Both the position numbers and the translations under genes were made by a program. From positions 1 to 48,710 of the forward strand of contig JAFTWV010000077.1 in assembly GCA_017465155.1 (NCBI GenBank): a stretch of DNA of 48,710 bases, in the 5' to 3' direction. Source of the stretch: Clostridia bacterium (GTDB lineage: Bacteria > Bacillota > Clostridia > Christensenellales > Aristaeellaceae). Shown one piece after another: positions 23,125 to 30,685 of this stretch (position 1 is its first letter; every line of letters begins with the position of its first letter). Below the pieces are notes generated by a model that worked only from the letters and a program-made list of their open reading frames with translations, had not been told where the DNA came from and made no database searches.

Positions 23125-23565
23125 ATGCAAGTGGAAGTCAGGCTCGACCCGGTATATGACGAGCCGAAGGTCATTATCCTCACGGCGGGCATGTCCGATG
23201 AGATCACCGCGTTGGTCAACCAGCTGACAAATGCTGCGCCCTCGCCGCTGACCGGCGTGCGGGACGAGAAGCTCATCCTGCTGGATGAGCGCGACATCAT
23301 CCGTGTGTACGCGCAGGATGGCAAGGTCTTCGCCACGACTGCCAAGGGGGATTTCGCCCTGAAGCAGCGGCTGTACGAGATGGAGGAGCGGCTGGACAGG
23401 CGTGTGTTCGTGCGCATCAGCAACGGCGAGATTATCAACCTGCGTAAGGCGAAGGGCTTTGACCTGAAACTGACGGGTACCATCTGCGTGAGCCTTGAGG
23501 GCGGCGTGACGACCTATGTTTCCCGGCGGTATGTGGCGAAGATCAAGCAGGTTCTGGGCGTGTAA
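23125..23565 (+). CDS. LytTR-family DNA-binding regulator
   Basis: About 146 residues, ending with a LytTR domain. The C-terminal half (about residues 45-146) holds the characteristic strands: EKLILLDERDIIRVYAQDGKVFATTAKGDFALKQRLYEMEERLDRRVFVRISNGEIINLRKAK, with R-S-like contact residues replaced by RISNGEIINL, and the last VTTYVSRRYVAKIKQ. There is no response-regulator receiver. These stand-alone LytTR proteins are usually coded with a DUF3021 membrane partner that follows here; together they sense an unknown membrane-linked signal and repress their own operon. ATG 23125 follows AAGGAGG. Confidence 0.85.
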   Translation: MQVEVRLDPVYDEPKVIILTAGMSDEITALVNQLTNAAPSPLTGVRDEKLILLDERDIIRVYAQDGKVFATTAKGDFALKQRLYEMEERLDRRVFVRISNGEIINLRKAKGFDLKLTGTICVSLEGGVTTYVSRRYVAKIKQVLGV

Positions 23566-23580
23566 GGAGGAAAGTTCATC

Positions 23581-24033
23581 ATGAAGAAGCAGATTCTGAT
23601 CCGCGGCGGCATCGGCGCGCTGGGCGGTGTTTTCATTGGGCAGATCATCCTGATCATCATTTCCCTGTGTATCGGCAACGGCGAGGTGCTGCCGGTTCCG
23701 CCGCAGCTGGCTGAGCAGGTCGGGAGCGAGCTGACAGCCTACATCCTGCAAATGCTGGGCGTGATGCTCTACGGCGGCGTGTGGGCGGCGGCGAGCATCG
23801 TGTGGGAGATTGACCACTGGTCGCTGACGCGGCAGACCATCGTGCACGGCCTGTGCTATGCGCTCTCGGCGCTGCCGGTGGCGTGGATGCTGCACTGGTT
23901 TGAGCACAGCGTGACGGGCTTCATGGCATACTTCTTCGGCTTTATTGTTCTGTACGCGAGCATGTGGGGCAGCCAGTACATGGGCATGAAGCAGCGCGTG
24001 AAGGAGATCAACGAAAGGCTGTCGCAGCTGTAA
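23581..24033 (+). CDS. DUF3021-family membrane protein
   Basis: A 150-residue protein with four membrane helices (about residues 8-30, 60-80, 95-112 and 117-135) and the family-like loop EIDHWSLTRQTIVHG. It lies 15 bases after the LytTR gene and follows a GGAGGAAAG ribosome site. In other Firmicutes these pairs form a repressor and its membrane sensor or anti-regulator; the signal is unknown. It is probably translated from the same mRNA. Confidence 0.85.
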   Translation: MKKQILIRGGIGALGGVFIGQIILIIISLCIGNGEVLPVPPQLAEQVGSELTAYILQMLGVMLYGGVWAAASIVWEIDHWSLTRQTIVHGLCYALSALPVAWMLHWFEHSVTGFMAYFFGFIVLYASMWGSQYMGMKQRVKEINERLSQL

Positions 24034-24041
24034 TTTTGCGC

Positions 24042-24123
24042 TTGACTTTTGCGCGTCCTGTATGGCATAATACCACGGCAACCGAATAACGCACTCGCAC
24101 GACACATGTTGTACCATGGTACG
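24042..24123 (+). promoter_or_regulatory. promoter and palindrome upstream of the DUF2798-like gene
   Basis: TTGACT (24042-24047) and CATAAT (24066-24071) are 18 bases apart. Beyond them a perfect 12-bp palindrome GTACCATGGTAC lies at 24118-24129 or close by within CACATGTTGTACCATGG, overlapping a possible second start point. It may be an operator for an unknown regulator. Confidence 0.5.
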
Positions 24124-24235
24124 TAAATCTGATCACGGCACGAGTATTCGCACCGCGCGTCAGGACAGACCTGTACGGCATGTGTTTTTTGTGTGCTTTT
24201 TTCGGGGAATATATCAGAAACGGAGTGTTCTACCG

Positions 24236-24796
24236 ATGCCTCAGACCCGATTCCAGCGTGCCGTTTTTGCCCTGCTGACGGTGTTTGTCACCGTTCATGC
24301 GTATGTGTTCTACAGCCTGTATGTCATTCATGGCGCAGATTTCATGGCCTGGACGAATCAGCCCAGCGTCCTTGCAGCCATTCGTTCCATGGGCGGTGTG
24401 ATGATGCTTGGAACCCATCTGCCCATCTGGGCGCTGGTTCTGATCGAATTTGCGCTGGCGTTTACCCTGGAAATGACCATCGGCAGCCCCCTGTCCTTCA
24501 AGCTTGCCTGCCGGAACTTTGATCCCCGCAATACCCATCCGGTATTTTTTGAAACGGCGATCATTTCTGCGACGGTCGGGATCATGTGCCCGTTGATGTC
24601 CTTCATCGCAGCATGGCTGTACTACCCCTACATGAACGGCTTTAACCTCCTGACTCTGCTGGCGGATTGGCTGAAGCTGATGTGTTTCAACTTCCCCTTT
24701 GCGTGGTTCACGCAGCTGTTCCTGATCCAGCCGGTGGTACGCACGGTGTTCAAGGCACTGTTCCGCAAGCAGATTGCGCAGCAGGCCCATGCATAA
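24236..24796 (+). CDS. DUF2798-like membrane protein
   Basis: A 186-residue protein with four or five membrane helices (about residues 8-28, 47-68, 98-122, 134-158). Its features resemble DUF2798 proteins: short cytoplasmic ends, a helix containing FALAFTLEMTIGSPLSFKLA and the conserved-looking FETAIISATVGIMCPLMSFIAA. The function is unknown; such proteins often occur next to regulators. ATG 24236 is chosen because an earlier in-frame ATG (24116) lies inside the promoter-operator region. A weak GGAG ribosome site precedes it. A strong terminator follows. Confidence 0.7.
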   Translation: MPQTRFQRAVFALLTVFVTVHAYVFYSLYVIHGADFMAWTNQPSVLAAIRSMGGVMMLGTHLPIWALVLIEFALAFTLEMTIGSPLSFKLACRNFDPRNTHPVFFETAIISATVGIMCPLMSFIAAWLYYPYMNGFNLLTLLADWLKLMCFNFPFAWFTQLFLIQPVVRTVFKALFRKQIAQQAHA

Positions 24797-24800
24797 TCAA

Positions 24801-24850
24801 ACGCGGGACGATACGCTCCGATGAAGGGGCGCTCGTCCCGCGTGCTTTTT
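24801..24850 (+). terminator. intrinsic terminator, probably bidirectional
   Basis: ACGCGGGACGA (24801-24811) pairs perfectly with TCGTCCCGCGT (24833-24843), followed by GCTTTTTG. It separates the plus-strand DUF2798-like gene from the minus-strand genes. Confidence 0.85.
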
Positions 24851-25003
24851 GATTGCGAATGAAACAAAGAAAAATGGATACAGGCAAAAGCATTGGTAAC
24901 TCCGGCAGCAAGGGCGCCGACAAACACAGAAGCGGTCTCCTGCAACACCCGCAGACACAGAAGCATCCGGCATCAGCCTGTCTTGTATGCCGTCGGCCGA
25001 CTG

Positions 25004-26248
25004 TCAGTGTTCCTCCCGGTTTTCGGGCCAGCCAAGCAGATCAAGGGCCTCCTTCGCATCGCGGATGTACCCGTCGGCCTGAAAGCTGCCGCGAAGAGAC
25101 TTCCAGCAGGCTGCGATGCGCTGGGGGACAGGAAGCTGCGCCAGCTTCCGGCGCAGGTCGGCTCTGCGCAGCCCCTTGCGGACGTCCGGCAGGGAAAGAA
25201 GCTCGGTCAGGGTTGCCTTGGCGCTGTCCTCCCGCAGGAGCAGGGAGAACTTCTCATGCAGATCTTCGTAATGCTGGTTTTCAAGATTGCGGATCTTGAC
25301 CGCTGCGCTGTCGATCATGCGCCGGACGCGAAGACTGCGCCACAGGGCGGCCTCCTGCTCCGGCACGATGGGCAGCGGCATACTGAGTGCGCGCTGAATA
25401 CCGGCGGCGACTGCGGCCAGCAGGTTTTTGCGAACAGCTGTCATGCCTGATGGATTGCGCCACAGGGAGGGCAGGCCCCGGCGGCTGACCTGCTGCACGA
25501 ATTCGTCCAGCGGTTGGCTGCGGAACATGCTGTTCATCGGGGCAAAACGGCTGACATCCTCGTATTGATCGTTATAGAGCAGCAGCACCGGCGTACCGAC
25601 GGCCAGACAGGCCATAGCACAGTGCAGACGGCGGGTAAAGACCATCTCGGCCCCTGCGTAGCGGTCAAGCATCGCCTGTGCCGCTGCCATCCGGAGGGAA
25701 AAGTCCGGCGAAGGCGCTTCAAGGTGATGCGTGACGACTGTTACGTCCCGGCGGTATTCGCGCAGGACGCTGATTGCAGCTTCCGGTACATCGCAGCAGA
25801 CGATGCCGCTGCGGGTATGGACATGGGGTGCGTCCAAGGTCAGCGTCAGGCAGGCGGTCAGTATGTGGGGGATGCCCAGCCTCTCCAATCGCGCGGCGGT
25901 GCGCTGGTCGCGGCAGCCGATGGGGGCGCAGGCTCGCAGGCTCGCAAGGCCTGCGCCGTCCAGCGTCGCAAGGGACAGCCCCCATGCGTCCTCGGAGGAG
26001 ATGTGTACGCCGACGCAGACGGGCGCAACATGCTTTTCCGGCGGCCAATGGGCTGAGGAAGCCAGCATCGGGCCGGGAATCAGCGTGACGATGCGGTCAT
26101 CGTCCTGCAGTCCGGGGATGGGCGCGTCCAGTGCGTCGGCGTCCAGCAGATGATCCACCTGAGGCAGCAGCCGCATGGCCGCCAGAGCCAGAAGATCGCT
26201 GCCCAGATTGTCTGACGAGGGCCGCCAGGCCAGTCCATAACGGAGCAT
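25004..26248 (-). CDS. polysaccharide pyruvyl transferase family protein
   Basis: About 414 residues. The N-terminal portion has the family look (LRYGLAWRPSSDNLGSDLLALAAMRLLP), and the centre, FTRRLHCAMACLAVGTPVLLLYNDQYEDVSRF, matches the pyruvyl transferase block in which a His and an Arg act. This family adds ketal-linked pyruvate from phosphoenolpyruvate to cell-surface sugars; here the substrate is unknown. A predicted C-terminal helical tail (about residues 320-410) is rich in Arg and Leu. ATG 26248 is chosen over two upstream Met codons because GGAGG lies 8 bases before it; it starts 24 bases after the VanY-like gene, with which it is probably co-transcribed. Confidence 0.75.
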   Translation of the reverse strand: MLRYGLAWRPSSDNLGSDLLALAAMRLLPQVDHLLDADALDAPIPGLQDDDRIVTLIPGPMLASSAHWPPEKHVAPVCVGVHISSEDAWGLSLATLDGAGLASLRACAPIGCRDQRTAARLERLGIPHILTACLTLTLDAPHVHTRSGIVCCDVPEAAISVLREYRRDVTVVTHHLEAPSPDFSLRMAAAQAMLDRYAGAEMVFTRRLHCAMACLAVGTPVLLLYNDQYEDVSRFAPMNSMFRSQPLDEFVQQVSRRGLPSLWRNPSGMTAVRKNLLAAVAAGIQRALSMPLPIVPEQEAALWRSLRVRRMIDSAAVKIRNLENQHYEDLHEKFSLLLREDSAKATLTELLSLPDVRKGLRRADLRRKLAQLPVPQRIAACWKSLRGSFQADGYIRDAKEALDLLGWPENREEH

Positions 26249-26271
26249 AAAGGTCGCCTCCATGTTCGGGA

Positions 26272-27345
26272 TCAGTTCCAGTACTTTTCGATATACTCTT
26301 CCAGGCACAGATGCTCGTCACGCATGATGAGGGAATGCTCCGTGCCGACATAGCGGATGTGCCACGGCTCGTAAACATAGCCGGTGATATCCTCCTTATC
26401 CTTCTGGTAACGGAGGATGAAGCCATAGTCCCAGCAGTTTTCTGCCAGCCAGACGGCCTGCTGGGTATCAATGAAGTATTTGCCCGGGACAGTTATGTCG
26501 AAGGCCAGGCCCAGGTGGTGCTCGCTTGTGCCGGGAACAGCAACGGTTTTGCTGGCGGCAGAACGGGCATTGGCGCCGCTGAAGCCCTGCTGGCGGTACT
26601 CGTAGACCTTCTCGTCATACAGCTTCTGCTGGTAGGCGACGGTGCGGTATCCGGCGCTGACCTGCCAGATGGTCAGGTCGTCCTGATGTGCGGCGAGGAG
26701 CATGGTCATCAGCGCATCCACGGCAGCGCGCTCGCCCTTGATATCACTGCCCTTGATCGTAACGATGTCCTGGTCGCAGTAATCCAGCATGTTGACCAGC
26801 TCGACGGGTTCATAGTTGTCGGGCAGATATACCTCGCGGTTGACGAGCATCGGCTGTCCGCTGAGCAGCGTGCCGGCCTGACGGACAGCAGTAGGTGCGG
26901 GGGTGGGCGAGGGCGTGACAATCACCTGGTGGGCCTGCGGGGAATACAGCATCGCGCTTGTGGCCGGGCCGACCACGCCGTCTGCATCCAGCCCGTGCTG
27001 CTGCTGGAAGAGCTGCACGGCTGTGAAGGTGGCCGGGCCAAACTGACCATCAAGGGTGCCGGTGTAGTACCCCAGTGCCTGCAGCCGTTCCTGCAGCTTC
27101 CAAACGGTCTCGCCTGACATACCGGTACGGATGACGGGCTCGGGCGTGGGGGCGTTGGGATCAATGGTGACCTGCATGACATTGCCATAGGCGGGCAGGG
27201 GTGTGGGCGTGAGGGACTTGACCACCTGCACCTCCCTGTTGAGACGGGAGACTGTCACGCCCAGCCACACGGCGACGCCGATCAGCAGTGCAAGGGTGAT
27301 GTAAGCTACGATCAACAGCAGGGAAGGAGATCTGCGTTCTTCCAT
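26272..27345 (-). CDS. VanY-type D,D-carboxypeptidase with peptidoglycan-binding domain
   Basis: A 357-residue membrane-anchored peptidase. One helix (about residues 9-29) is followed by a Pro/Thr-rich linker, a PG-binding-1 domain (GMSGETVWKLQERLQALGYYTGTLDGQFGPATFTAVQLFQ, about residues 74-113), another Thr/Pro linker and an M15B zinc-peptidase domain. The metal motifs are complete: SEHHLGLAFD (Ser274, His276, Asp283) and EPWHIRYVG (Glu326, His329). The enzyme would trim terminal D-Ala from peptidoglycan stem peptides outside the membrane. A promoter lies 40 bases upstream. It probably shares a transcript with the pyruvyl transferase-like gene. Confidence 0.9.
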   Translation of the reverse strand: MEERRSPSLLLIVAYITLALLIGVAVWLGVTVSRLNREVQVVKSLTPTPLPAYGNVMQVTIDPNAPTPEPVIRTGMSGETVWKLQERLQALGYYTGTLDGQFGPATFTAVQLFQQQHGLDADGVVGPATSAMLYSPQAHQVIVTPSPTPAPTAVRQAGTLLSGQPMLVNREVYLPDNYEPVELVNMLDYCDQDIVTIKGSDIKGERAAVDALMTMLLAAHQDDLTIWQVSAGYRTVAYQQKLYDEKVYEYRQQGFSGANARSAASKTVAVPGTSEHHLGLAFDITVPGKYFIDTQQAVWLAENCWDYGFILRYQKDKEDITGYVYEPWHIRYVGTEHSLIMRDEHLCLEEYIEKYWN

Positions 27346-27383
27346 TGGATGTATACCTCGCTGAATGCTTGTTTTCTATGCAT

Positions 27384-27412
27384 AGTATACGACATTTGCG
27401 TCCCGGGCGCAA
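27384..27412 (-). promoter_or_regulatory. promoter of the VanY-like gene
   Basis: On the minus strand TTGCGC (27412-27407) and TATACT (27389-27384) are 17 bases apart. Confidence 0.65.
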
Positions 27413-27421
27413 GTGCGGATG

Positions 27422-27458
27422 AAAAAGCCGCAGTCTGCGGGGGAAGGCAGACTGCGGC
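27422..27458 (-). terminator. intrinsic terminator of the BppU-like gene
   Basis: GCCGCAGTCTGC (27458-27447 on the minus strand) pairs perfectly with GCAGACTGCGGC and is followed by five T. It lies 12 bases after the stop codon at 27471. Confidence 0.9.
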
Positions 27459-27470
27459 AGAAGCGTGGGA

Positions 27471-29225
27471 TCAGACGGAGCTGAGCATGCTGCGGAGCTG
27501 CTGATCAATGTACAGCTTCGTGTCGGCAGCGCAGGTGAGGTGCATGTGGGCTCCGGCGGAGTTGTACAGGATGGTTTCGGCGTAGCAGGTGCGCAGTGCA
27601 GCAAAGGATGCAATTTCGCTGGAGGCAAGTGCAGTTTCGATGGGTTCAGCAAGAGCATACTGCACCGTAACGGGGCTGCCTGCGGCTGCCTGCTGGCCCA
27701 GATAGGTCTTCAGGCTTTCGACAGGGGTGGCGGGATCTGCAAGCAGCGCTGTTGGAATACAGAGCATCAAATATGCGCCGCTGGTATGGAGCGCAACGCC
27801 TTCAGCGCTGCCATTGTATACGCTGTTTCGGGCGGGCAGATGGCTGCAAAGAGGGAGAGAACCCGGCAGATAATCTGTCACATTGCGCGTATAGAAGCCG
27901 GTAAGGCCGGATGTGTGGCTGTCGGCGCCCCATGTCAACCATGTTTCTGTTCCGTCAAGCACATGTGTTTTGACGCGTTGTACATACACGCCGCGTGCGG
28001 GATCAATCTCATCAGCGATCCATTGCTGACCGGCTGTATCCGTATAGGTTCCGCTGCTGCTGACGGGTACGCCGCAGAGACTGCCGGGGAGGGCGATGCT
28101 CATGGACTGCGGCGCATGATAAGCACCGGAGGGCGCATGTTCATCAAGCGTGAGCGCAAGCCCTGTGAACACGGCGGTGTTCGCGCTTTCCAGTTCAGCG
28201 GCGGTGTTGTTGGCCAGCAGCTGCAGGCGCATCGTGGCGGCGCCATGCGGAATCTGCCAGCCGCTGCGCAGCACGGAAGGATTCAGGTATTTGGAAACGC
28301 CGTCGATAATATAGTAGGGCGAAATGGCGGCAGGTGCAGCGGATACTGTTCCGTGGAGCCAGAGCGTACATCCTGCCAGACCGGCAATGTTGACGTCAAT
28401 TCTGGCGTTTGCATAGGCCTGTGCACCGCTTACGGTCAGGCTGTCATCGCCGTCGATGACAACCACAGCGTCCTTGGTGGGGGTGAAGCTGTGAATATTC
28501 AGCAGATTACTGCAGGTGAGGCGCAGAGCGACAGAACCGCCGGAAGCGGCGCTCACCAGATCAATGGGCGCATCTGGTGCAGGTACGTCGCTGAGTGCCG
28601 TGTATCCGAACATTTGCAGGGCAGTCAGGGGACGATTATCAGCGGTTTCCGTCAGCGTGACGACGCTTCCTTCAGCCGACAGCGGGATCGGCGGCGCAGC
28701 GCTGGCAAGAGCGGTCTGAGCGGCAGCATGGGCATTGCTGATTGCTTCCTGGACATCTGCAAGAACGGTCTGCGCTTCAGCGGTGACGTCCTTCAGCGCG
28801 CTGATCTGCTCCAGCAGATCCGGCAGGGTTGGAACGGTATCGTCCGGCGATGCGATGCTGTCGGTGCTGGTACGCTCGATCGTTCCGTTGATCTTCAGGA
28901 CGGTGTGACGGACATCATCCAGCGTGACCTGCAGGGCCAGGCTGAAGCGGCCCGGCTGTGCGCAGCAGTCCTCGGTCAGCGTTACAGAGGCTTCGCTTCC
29001 CTGCGTGCTGCCGGTCAGCACAAGGGTTTGCTGCGTTGCGGAGAGCCACAGGTAGCCGAAAACTGACGCGCCGGTCAAATTGACAGGGCTCATGCCGCGG
29101 CGAAGGACGGCGGTGAATACGTCTGCCTGGGCATCCAGATGCATCAGCGGTTGGGATAGCTCAGTTTCAAGCGTACCCTGATTCAGATCAATACGATATA
29201 TATGCTCGGTTTCGAGTCGTGTCAT
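27471..29225 (-). CDS. BppU-family phage baseplate upper protein, solitary
   Basis: The 584-residue product (from ATG 29225, AGGAG ribosome site) starts with the BppU-N fold of phage baseplate proteins: RIDLNQGTLETELSQPLMHLDAQADVFTAVLRRG...NLTGASVFGYLW, then SEASVTLTEDCCAQPGRFSLALQVT and VLKINGTIERTSTD. A helical stretch follows at about residues 125-180 (heptad-rich, a likely trimeric coiled coil), then several beta-rich segments with Ser/Thr/Gly linkers to the C-terminus. In phages this protein forms the platform that carries the receptor-binding tips. No other phage gene is nearby. It has its own SOS-type promoter and terminator. Possible roles: a leftover of a prophage or tailocin, or an independently selected gene. 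Its sugar-binding or killing function is unproven. Confidence 0.8.
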   Translation of the reverse strand: MTRLETEHIYRIDLNQGTLETELSQPLMHLDAQADVFTAVLRRGMSPVNLTGASVFGYLWLSATQQTLVLTGSTQGSEASVTLTEDCCAQPGRFSLALQVTLDDVRHTVLKINGTIERTSTDSIASPDDTVPTLPDLLEQISALKDVTAEAQTVLADVQEAISNAHAAAQTALASAAPPIPLSAEGSVVTLTETADNRPLTALQMFGYTALSDVPAPDAPIDLVSAASGGSVALRLTCSNLLNIHSFTPTKDAVVVIDGDDSLTVSGAQAYANARIDVNIAGLAGCTLWLHGTVSAAPAAISPYYIIDGVSKYLNPSVLRSGWQIPHGAATMRLQLLANNTAAELESANTAVFTGLALTLDEHAPSGAYHAPQSMSIALPGSLCGVPVSSSGTYTDTAGQQWIADEIDPARGVYVQRVKTHVLDGTETWLTWGADSHTSGLTGFYTRNVTDYLPGSLPLCSHLPARNSVYNGSAEGVALHTSGAYLMLCIPTALLADPATPVESLKTYLGQQAAAGSPVTVQYALAEPIETALASSEIASFAALRTCYAETILYNSAGAHMHLTCAADTKLYIDQQLRSMLSSV

Positions 29226-29270
29226 TGCATTCTCCTTGAGGATGGATTTGTCAAACAGGTTGACGTTGCT

Positions 29271-29299
29271 ATTATAACACACGAACAAATGTTCGTCAA
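29271..29299 (-). promoter_or_regulatory. SOS (LexA)-type promoter of the BppU gene
   Basis: On the minus strand TTGACG (29299-29294) and a perfect TATAAT (29276-29271) are 17 bases apart. A LexA (DinR) box, CGAACAAATGTTCG, fills 29282-29295, i.e. the spacer and the end of the -35. It matches the Bacillus consensus CGAACRNRYGTTCG at every position. LexA bound here would block transcription until DNA damage. Confidence 0.85.
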
Positions 29300-29583
29300 G
29301 GGGAACGCTGAAAAAGTGGTCCCTCAGGAAGAATGATGGAAAGGAAGAAGGTATCCTTTATATCACATCGTGCAAAAAGCAAAACCGCAAGCTCTGTTTG
29401 GCTTGCGGTTTCTTGTACTGCTATGCATAGAGTGAAAATGACAAACTTGAATTTGTTTTTGTGGATATGCATCTTCTTTCATGCAGAATTGATTTGCAGC
29501 AGGGAGCCGCTTTCGCGCGTCGAAAGCGGCGCAAAGCCGCCGGGGGGAAGCAAAAAAGTTTTCGGCTTCCTTGAGGGCTGGTA
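29297..29583. other. gene-free spacer between BppU promoter and rnz
   Basis: This spacer has three hairpins and no coding region I accept. (a) AAACCGCAAGC (29382-29392) with GCTTGCGGTTT (29401-29411), a terminator in either direction. (b) GCCGCTTTCG (29506-29515) with CGAAAGCGGC (29521-29530). (c) GGAAGC (inverted at 29568-29573 and around 29547-29552) with an intervening A/T run, near the end of rnz. Confidence 0.6.
29382..29415. terminator. intrinsic terminator between divergent units
   Basis: An 11-bp perfect stem with an 8-base loop (AAACCGCAAGC with GCTTGCGGTTT) and T-runs on both sides. Confidence 0.75.
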
Positions 29584-30513
29584 TCAATCCTTTGAGAAGG
29601 CCAGTGTGATCTGCATACCGTCCTGACCGCAGACCGCGTTGGGGTAAAATGCCTGCGCATTGGCAAGATACTCCTCCGGATCTGTAATCATGGCAGAGTA
29701 ATGCACAAGCCATAGTCTCTTTACCTCAGCCTCAGCTGCCAGCTGAGCCGTCTGGGCAAAGGTGGAATGACCGTGATCAGCTGCAAGGTCGGCTTGCTCA
29801 TTCTCGCCGTAAGTGGCCTCCATGATCAGCAGGTCAGCGCCGTGGGCGGCTTCCCGGACAGCGTCGCAGGGCTGCGTATCGCCGGTAAACACAACGGACA
29901 GGCCCTTCCGGGGTTCGCCAAGAACGTCGGCAGACGTGATGATCCTCCCATCCACCTCGACGGATTCGCCGCGCTGGAGACGGCCCCAGTCCTTCTGTGG
30001 AATGTTCAGGGCGCGGGCCTTTTCGACCATAAAGCGGCCGGGGCGGCTCAGCGAGAAGCGGTAGCCCTGACTTGCAATGCGATGCTGGGTTGCAACCGGG
30101 TATAGCGTGGCCTCAGCAGGCCAGCCGGGCATCACGTCGCACAGGTGCAGGCCGTCCTTGGGCAGGGGCATCAGCCGTACCTCATAGGGAAGCCAGACGC
30201 ACAGGGCCAGGATGGGCGCCATGATTTCCTCAAGACCTTCGGGGCCGAAAATATACAGCGGCTCAGTCCGGCCAAGGGAACCCATGGTCTGCAGATAGCC
30301 GGGCAGACCGAAAATATGATCGCCGTGGTAATGTGTCAGGCATATGGCGTCGGCGCGCATGATGGGCGCGTGAGCCTTGCGGGCGGCACTTTGCGTGCCC
30401 TCGCCGCAATCGAAAAGGATGGAGTGTCCGGCGCAGGAAAGTGTTGCTGCGGTCACTGCACGTTCAGGCAGGGGCATGGTTGCCGCCGTGCCGATCAGCG
30501 TCATTTCAATCAT
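29584..30513 (-). CDS. rnz: ribonuclease Z (tRNA 3'-processing)
   Basis: A 309-residue metallo-beta-lactamase-fold endonuclease. The metal motif is THYHGDH (His61, His63, Asp65, His66), the PxKxRN-like loop is replaced by LSRPGRF, a bridging Asp is in VVFTGDTQPC, and the His of the final motif lies in LVHYSAMI. The N-terminal strand is FDCGEGTQ. RNase Z cuts precursor tRNAs at the 3' end, removing the trailer so that CCA is exposed. The start ATG 30513 follows GAGGTG; an earlier ATG (30558) has no ribosome site. A promoter lies upstream and a hairpin downstream. Confidence 0.92.
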   Translation of the reverse strand: MIEMTLIGTAATMPLPERAVTAATLSCAGHSILFDCGEGTQSAARKAHAPIMRADAICLTHYHGDHIFGLPGYLQTMGSLGRTEPLYIFGPEGLEEIMAPILALCVWLPYEVRLMPLPKDGLHLCDVMPGWPAEATLYPVATQHRIASQGYRFSLSRPGRFMVEKARALNIPQKDWGRLQRGESVEVDGRIITSADVLGEPRKGLSVVFTGDTQPCDAVREAAHGADLLIMEATYGENEQADLAADHGHSTFAQTAQLAAEAEVKRLWLVHYSAMITDPEEYLANAQAFYPNAVCGQDGMQITLAFSKD

Positions 30514-30575
30514 TGGAATCACCTCGTATTGGTTGGTCGGTTGGGGAAGGGGTATCATTTGCTGGCGGCAAGGCC

Positions 30576-30604
30576 ATTATAGCATATAGCCTTTGCCGCG
30601 GCAA
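30576..30604 (-). promoter_or_regulatory. rnz promoter
   Basis: On the minus strand TTGCCG (30604-30599) and a perfect TATAAT (30581-30576) are 17 bases apart. Confidence 0.75.
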
Positions 30605-30685
30605 GAAACTGTCTCCGCCCCGGCAAATTCATATCCCTTTCATATTGCCGTGCGAGAATGACATGACGACAAACCGGAGGATATC

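Noticed and set aside
24628-24966. A hydrophobic 112-codon minus-strand frame across a terminator
   Set aside because: It runs through the 24801-24843 hairpin and into the DUF2798-like gene, without a ribosome site.
27465-29066. A 533-codon open frame opposite the BppU-like gene
   Set aside because: The BppU-like gene has promoter, ribosome site and terminator; the opposite frame does not.
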